From the NCBI RefSeq assembly GCF_000420865.1, contig NZ_ATVT01000002.1:124001-188000 (forward strand): DNA of 64,000 bases, in the 5' to 3' direction. Within the stretch, counting starts at the first letter, position 1. Every line of letters begins with the position of its first letter. Shown here piece by piece: positions 60,165 through 64,000 of the stretch. A program made the translations under genes and the position numbers. Below the pieces are notes generated by a model that was not told the DNA's origin, did not search any database, and saw nothing but the letters and a program-made list of their open reading frames with translations. The stretch is from Butyrivibrio sp. XPD2006. Lineage in GTDB: Bacteria; Bacillota; Clostridia; Lachnospirales; Lachnospiraceae.

Positions 60165-61904
60165 TCAGATTTTAACTTTCTCCCAGACAAGGCCCTTCTC
60201 GGAAGTAAACTTCCTGCTCTCTTCCATAGGCATCGGTTTTCCGAAATAATAGCCCTGCGCTCTCTCACAGCCAATCTCTTTGAGGAATTCAAAGTGCGTC
60301 TGAGTCTCAACACCTTCGCATAAAGGAGATACGCCCATGGCCTTGGCTCCCTTTATTATATACCCCATAATCTTACCGGTCTTCGGATTATTATCATAGC
60401 TGCGGAGAAATACCATGTCGAGTTTCAGTACATCAAAATTATAGTTTGCTATTGTATTCAGGGACGAATATCCACTTCCGAAATCATCGATCCATACGTG
60501 ATATCCCATCTCTCTCATCTTATCGCACTGAGATCTGATATAGCCCTCGTTCTCATTCAGAGAGCTCTCAGTGATCTCGAGATCCAGCATATTCCTCGGA
60601 ACATCATACCCAGCCCTGGTTTCTTCCACAACTCCGAAAATATCGCACAGTTCGAAATCCAGTCTTGAGATATTTACAGAGATAGGAACAAGCTCTTTTC
60701 CCTCATCTCTCATCTGCACATAGTCCTTGCATACGCGCTTGACCACGAAAGTATCCACCAGATGGATCAGATGGAACTGCTCCAGAGTGTTGATAAAATC
60801 GCCGGGAGACAGCATTCCCATTCTGGGATCTATCCAGCGAACAAGCGCCTCATAACCACAGATTTCTCCGGTCTTAACACGGATAACGGGCTGGTAAAAG
60901 ACCTTTATGTATTCATGTTCGATTGCCTCATCAATATGGTCTATGACGTACTGCTGCTTGCGCAGATTCTCTCTTAGCATCTCATCGTATACGCAGTAAT
61001 TGACGTCATGTCTGTGCTTGATGCTGTTACAGGCAAGACGGGCATGATCGCAGGCAAGGCCAATCTCAGCGCGCCTGTCATCGAGGTAATAGATACCTGC
61101 TTTGATCCTTACCTTTTTGTTTACATCTTCAGTTAGAAGCATGGTCCTGTAGACTTTTTCAACCTTCTCAACCACGCTCTCTCTTGAGCCTGTTGTACAT
61201 ACCACAAAGTGATCGTCTGAAAATCTTGCACATATACCTCCAATGTGGAAGGTTTCCCTGATAGCTTTGGCAAGATCGCATAAAAGCTCATCGCCAAGCT
61301 TAAATCCGTTTCTCTCATTAAACAGTTTAAAGTTTGGGATATCAAAATGGATAAAAGAAATATCTTCATGCCAGCTCTCATAGGACCCAAGGAACATCTG
61401 AGCTCTCTGATAGAAAAAGGACATGTTAAGAAGTCCCGTAAGATCATCCGTCTCCTGATTGGCAGAGAGGATTTCTGCCTCGGCGAAGGAATTACGATTC
61501 TTATTGAAGTACTCGTTCTGATCTACATCAACGATATAGACATAGTAATAGCTCTTGCCGTCATCCCTGTGAAGAAGATGTCCAAAATCCTCCACATAAC
61601 GTACCTTCCCGCTTTTGGTCACAATACGGTAGCGGACATAGTCATGTTTCTTTTCCCCAAATATAGTCTGGGCCTGGATCTGATTGACGATTCTCTTGTA
61701 ATCATCAGGATGCACCATACCCTTAAATGTTCCACCGGTGAGTTCTATGAATTCGCCCATATTCTCGCACTCATACATTTCGAGAACATTGGGTCCGGCA
61801 TACAAAACGCTCTCGATCTCCGTGGCCTCATAGATAAAAAATCCTCCCGGCAGACCTTTTGGAATAATACCACTGATACCTGCGTCATGAAACCTTTTTC
61901 CCAT
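60165..61904 (-). CDS. PAS-GGDEF-EAL protein, predicted cyclic-di-GMP phosphodiesterase
   Basis: 579 residues, soluble: PAS-like sensor (about 20-125, HPDDYKRIV and YVRYRIVTKSGKVRYVEDFG), GGDEF domain (about 150-300) and EAL domain (about 320-570). The GGDEF signature is degenerate (ARFSDDHFVV), so cyclase activity is unlikely. The EAL domain is intact: YEALVRW, SVNISR, LEITES, DDFGSGYS, LKLDMVF, EGVET. Start ATG 61904 has GAGGTG. It is the first of two genes with GH114 and is separated from the surface-protein gene by a terminator. Confidence 0.93.
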   Translation of the reverse strand: MGKRFHDAGISGIIPKGLPGGFFIYEATEIESVLYAGPNVLEMYECENMGEFIELTGGTFKGMVHPDDYKRIVNQIQAQTIFGEKKHDYVRYRIVTKSGKVRYVEDFGHLLHRDDGKSYYYVYIVDVDQNEYFNKNRNSFAEAEILSANQETDDLTGLLNMSFFYQRAQMFLGSYESWHEDISFIHFDIPNFKLFNERNGFKLGDELLCDLAKAIRETFHIGGICARFSDDHFVVCTTGSRESVVEKVEKVYRTMLLTEDVNKKVRIKAGIYYLDDRRAEIGLACDHARLACNSIKHRHDVNYCVYDEMLRENLRKQQYVIDHIDEAIEHEYIKVFYQPVIRVKTGEICGYEALVRWIDPRMGMLSPGDFINTLEQFHLIHLVDTFVVKRVCKDYVQMRDEGKELVPISVNISRLDFELCDIFGVVEETRAGYDVPRNMLDLEITESSLNENEGYIRSQCDKMREMGYHVWIDDFGSGYSSLNTIANYNFDVLKLDMVFLRSYDNNPKTGKIMGYIIKGAKAMGVSPLCEGVETQTHFEFLKEIGCERAQGYYFGKPMPMEESRKFTSEKGLVWEKVKI

Positions 61905-61993
61905 AAATTCACCTCGCTATAACGAACAAAAAGAAACAGTAAATCATTAATGGGTACACTAAGATTTTATGATTAAATCGGTACGGATGCAAG

Positions 61994-62031
61994 AAAATAA
62001 TAAGGCCGAAGCACACTTATGCTCCGACCTT
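61994..62031 (-). terminator. Rho-independent terminator of the right-edge surface-protein gene
   Basis: A 12-bp stem (62002-62013 with 62020-62031, with one G-U and one mismatched or wobble position) and a 6-base loop, followed on the minus strand by ATTATTTT. Confidence 0.8.
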
Positions 62032-62048
62032 AGAATCGTTTATTTTGC

Positions 62049-64000
62049 TTAGTCTTTCTTTTTCTGAATTGCCATTATCAGGGCTGCTGCAGCTGCCATT
62101 ATGATGATGACCACTCTGATATATCCCATGGCGTCATCTGAGGTCACACCTCTTCTTGCACCAAGTACCTCCGGAAGGTCTGCACTTCTGCTTGCTCCCA
62201 TTACAACAGGCTCGCTTGCCAACGCAACAGGCTCACCGGTCAACGTAACAGGCTCACTTGCCAGCGCAACGGGCTCCCCATCAGGGATTTCGAAAGTTAC
62301 TGGCTCCTGAGGAGATGAAGGATTCTCAGTCTGAGCAGGTTCTGCAGGGCTTACAGGAACTACAGGATCTGCCGGATCTTCAGGAGTTACGGGATCTACC
62401 GGATCAATTGGATCTACCGGATCAACAGGGTCTACCGGAGTTGCAGGGTCTATTGGATCGACCGGATCTTCAGGATCAACAGGATCAACCGGGTCAATCA
62501 GATCATCAGGATCTATTGGATCTACAGGGTCTGCAGGATCTACAGGGTCGACCGGATCTTCAGGGTCCTCAGGATCAACAGGGTCCTCAGGCTTGAGGAT
62601 ATTGTTAAATGTAGCTCTGTTTGTACCAAGGAAAGAGATCAGCGCTGCGTGCATCTCATCGTTTGCCTTGAAAGAATAATCGCTCTCATCCATCAAAGTC
62701 TCGGTGCCATCTGATATTCTGTAAATACTTACTTTTTCTATCTCATATTTATCAAGACTGAATTCTTTACCTCCGACCTTCTGGGCAGTGGCATTTTTGT
62801 GGACCTTAACTTCAAGTCTGTACTTTGTTTCATCTCTTATAACATTACTGTCCTCAACTTCATCTTCAGCAAGGAAGTAATTGTATGTTGCAGAATCTCC
62901 TTCTCCGGTGAAATTCTTCTGGTTAAAAGAGATTTTGCCGGAAAATCCGATCTGTCCCTGAGAATCATTCATTCCGCTGAGCACTTTCTCGCCGTTTTCA
63001 TCAGTCACTGAGAATGAATACACTCTGTTCTCCATGGAAAGCTGTTCTCCCTCCGGTGTGAAGAGCGCTTTTGTGGCTGAAATCTGCAGTGACTTACCTA
63101 CGGAGATAGCATTTGCTCTGGGGTTACCCACTATCATATATCCGTTACTGAGAATACCCCCACCGTGTGTATATGATTCATTATTTATGATCTTAACAAG
63201 AGCATCTTTCTTTGCCTTTTGAAGCGCATCATCACCTACAAGCTGAGCGGTAATTCCCATAACATAGCTGGCAACATAGAGGCTGTCATCTTCTGAAATC
63301 TGAGACTGATCTACGCTTCCCTTTACATCGGCACCTCCAAATACAGACTTTTCTACAATACTGTTCAGAGCACAGAAATAGTCATCGTATCCGCTCTCCA
63401 TGAATGTAGGATTCTGCTCTGCATAAGTGTGATCATCATGCTTGGCTGATCCTTCTCCGGAAACATGTATGTTGTTCCTGTCTCCGCCTTTGTTGTTAAA
63501 TACCATGGCAAGACTGTCATCATCACCAAAGACAAATACACGTCCTGTTGAACAGCCTGCAAGTCCGCCACCAAAGCCTCCTGCAGTATTACCTGTTATC
63601 AGAGTTTCTGAAGGTACGACTATGCTTGATGCGTCAGATACGAAGATTGCTCCGCCGCCCCAGTCCTGATAGGATTCATTCGGATTTCCATTCTTGTCGT
63701 ATCCGGTCTTATTACCTTCGAGTAATCCGCTTTCAAGAGATGCTGAATTGTTACCACCTCTGAAATTACCGATAATTGCTATTGCTCCGCCTTCATGTTT
63801 CTCAGCGATATTACCGCTATAAGTTCCGTTGATATAAAGCTCATTTCCCTCGAAAAGAATCGCACCTCCGCTGGAAAGCGCATAGTTATTTGCAAAGGTA
63901 TTACTCTGATCAACTGTAAGATTCTTTTGTCCCTTGTAATAAATGGCTCCACCACCGGATCCCCAGCCATCCTGATACGAAGAGTTGTTTGTGAAAGTCA
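62049..64000 (-). CDS. Wall-anchored beta-helix and isopeptide-domain adhesin, 5' end beyond window
   Basis: Partial: 650 residues visible, N-terminus off the right edge; the frame stays open to the last base. The visible N-terminal ~270 residues carry repeated GGAI(Y/L/A/F) strands ([38 protein letters not shown]), typical of a right-handed beta-helix with polymorphic repeats. A Spy0128/FctA-like pilin domain follows ([14 protein letters not shown] ... YNYFLAEDE ... YRLEVKVHK). Next come an Asp-Pro-Val repeat region, a short EPVALAS repeat, and a C-terminal sorting region: [10 protein letters not shown], hydrophobic helix, QKKKD. The LPxTG-like box is non-canonical. A surface adhesin is inferred. 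Confidence 0.85.
   Translation of the reverse strand, partial: TFTNNSSYQDGWGSGGGAIYYKGQKNLTVDQSNTFANNYALSSGGAILFEGNELYINGTYSGNIAEKHEGGAIAIIGNFRGGNNSASLESGLLEGNKTGYDKNGNPNESYQDWGGGAIFVSDASSIVVPSETLITGNTAGGFGGGLAGCSTGRVFVFGDDDSLAMVFNNKGGDRNNIHVSGEGSAKHDDHTYAEQNPTFMESGYDDYFCALNSIVEKSVFGGADVKGSVDQSQISEDDSLYVASYVMGITAQLVGDDALQKAKKDALVKIINNESYTHGGGILSNGYMIVGNPRANAISVGKSLQISATKALFTPEGEQLSMENRVYSFSVTDENGEKVLSGMNDSQGQIGFSGKISFNQKNFTGEGDSATYNYFLAEDEVEDSNVIRDETKYRLEVKVHKNATAQKVGGKEFSLDKYEIEKVSIYRISDGTETLMDESDYSFKANDEMHAALISFLGTNRATFNNILKPEDPVDPEDPEDPVDPVDPADPVDPIDPDDLIDPVDPVDPEDPVDPIDPATPVDPVDPVDPIDPVDPVTPEDPADPVVPVSPAEPAQTENPSSPQEPVTFEIPDGEPVALASEPVTLTGEPVALASEPVVMGASRSADLPEVLGARRGVTSDDAMGYIRVVIIIMAAAAALIMAIQKKKD
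62326..62590 (-). repeat. Short tandem repeats encoding the Asp-Pro-Val linker
   Basis: Tandem 9-bp-based units encode about 28 (D/E)P(V/E/I/A) triplets in the wall-spanning region of the adhesin. The repeat makes this stretch prone to length change by slippage. Confidence 0.85.

Noticed and set aside
62258..62596. A plus-strand frame of Leu/Gln/Asp repeats
   Set aside because: Antisense translation of the Asp-Pro-Val repeats of the adhesin.

Overview
The window looks like a chromosomal segment from a Gram-positive anaerobe of the Clostridia, most likely a Lachnospiraceae member of the Butyrivibrio/Pseudobutyrivibrio type. This rests on gene content: a SCIFF peptide with its radical SAM maturase next to a fused secDF, meso-diaminopimelate-type MurE, TrpB2, GH35/GH32/GH114 carbohydrate genes, many cyclic-di-GMP proteins, and Firmicute-style promoters and ribosome binding sites. 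The genus is inference. About 40 genes are seen, nearly all on the minus strand. Only a LacI regulator, rpsT and a PilZ gene are on the plus strand. No rRNA, tRNA, CRISPR array, prophage or intact transposase gene was found.

Layout, left to right. 1-3.3 kb: a partial 5TM-receptor/SpoIIE phosphatase and rsmB. 3.4-12.6 kb: an accessory block with a 76-bp palindromic element, a CPBP protease, a 1694-residue nine-repeat secreted protein, a GH32-type lipoprotein and a divergent LacI regulator. 12.7-21.3 kb: yugP, fmt, a secreted 650-residue protein, def, priA and murE, with a foldback MITE-like element between murE and priA. 21.4-30 kb: recJ, secDF, scfB, scfA, a CNNM/HlyC-family protein and hisS. 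30-34 kb: two EAL proteins, one with intact and one with eroded catalytic motifs. 34-41 kb: a galactoside operon (binding protein, two permeases, LacI regulator, GH35 beta-galactosidase). 41-50.5 kb: dprA, a comM-like gene, pilT, an HD-GYP-like gene, yfbR, hemW, lepA and divergent rpsT. 50.5-58.5 kb: a CmpB-like membrane protein, two CobW-type GTPases (one very His-rich), a hendecad-repeat coiled-coil protein, a PH-domain protein, trpB2 and a GNAT acetyltransferase. 58.6-64 kb: PilZ, GH114 lipoprotein, PAS-GGDEF-EAL protein and a partial wall-anchored beta-helix/isopeptide protein.

Three themes connect the genes. First, a housekeeping series (recJ-murE-priA-def-fmt-yugP-rsmB) is interrupted by secreted-protein genes, and fmt and rsmB each have their own promoter directly after an interruption. 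Second, cyclic-di-GMP signalling is dense: three EAL proteins, an HD-GYP relative, a PilZ protein, PilT and a GH114 predicted to act on an amino-sugar polymer point to control of surface attachment or matrix. Third, two regulated carbohydrate loci (GH32 and GH35) fit a plant-polysaccharide or gut habitat.

The most unusual non-coding feature is the roughly 203-bp foldback at 19600-19802. It is flanked by a 7-bp direct repeat that contains the murE stop codon, which suggests an inserted mobile element.
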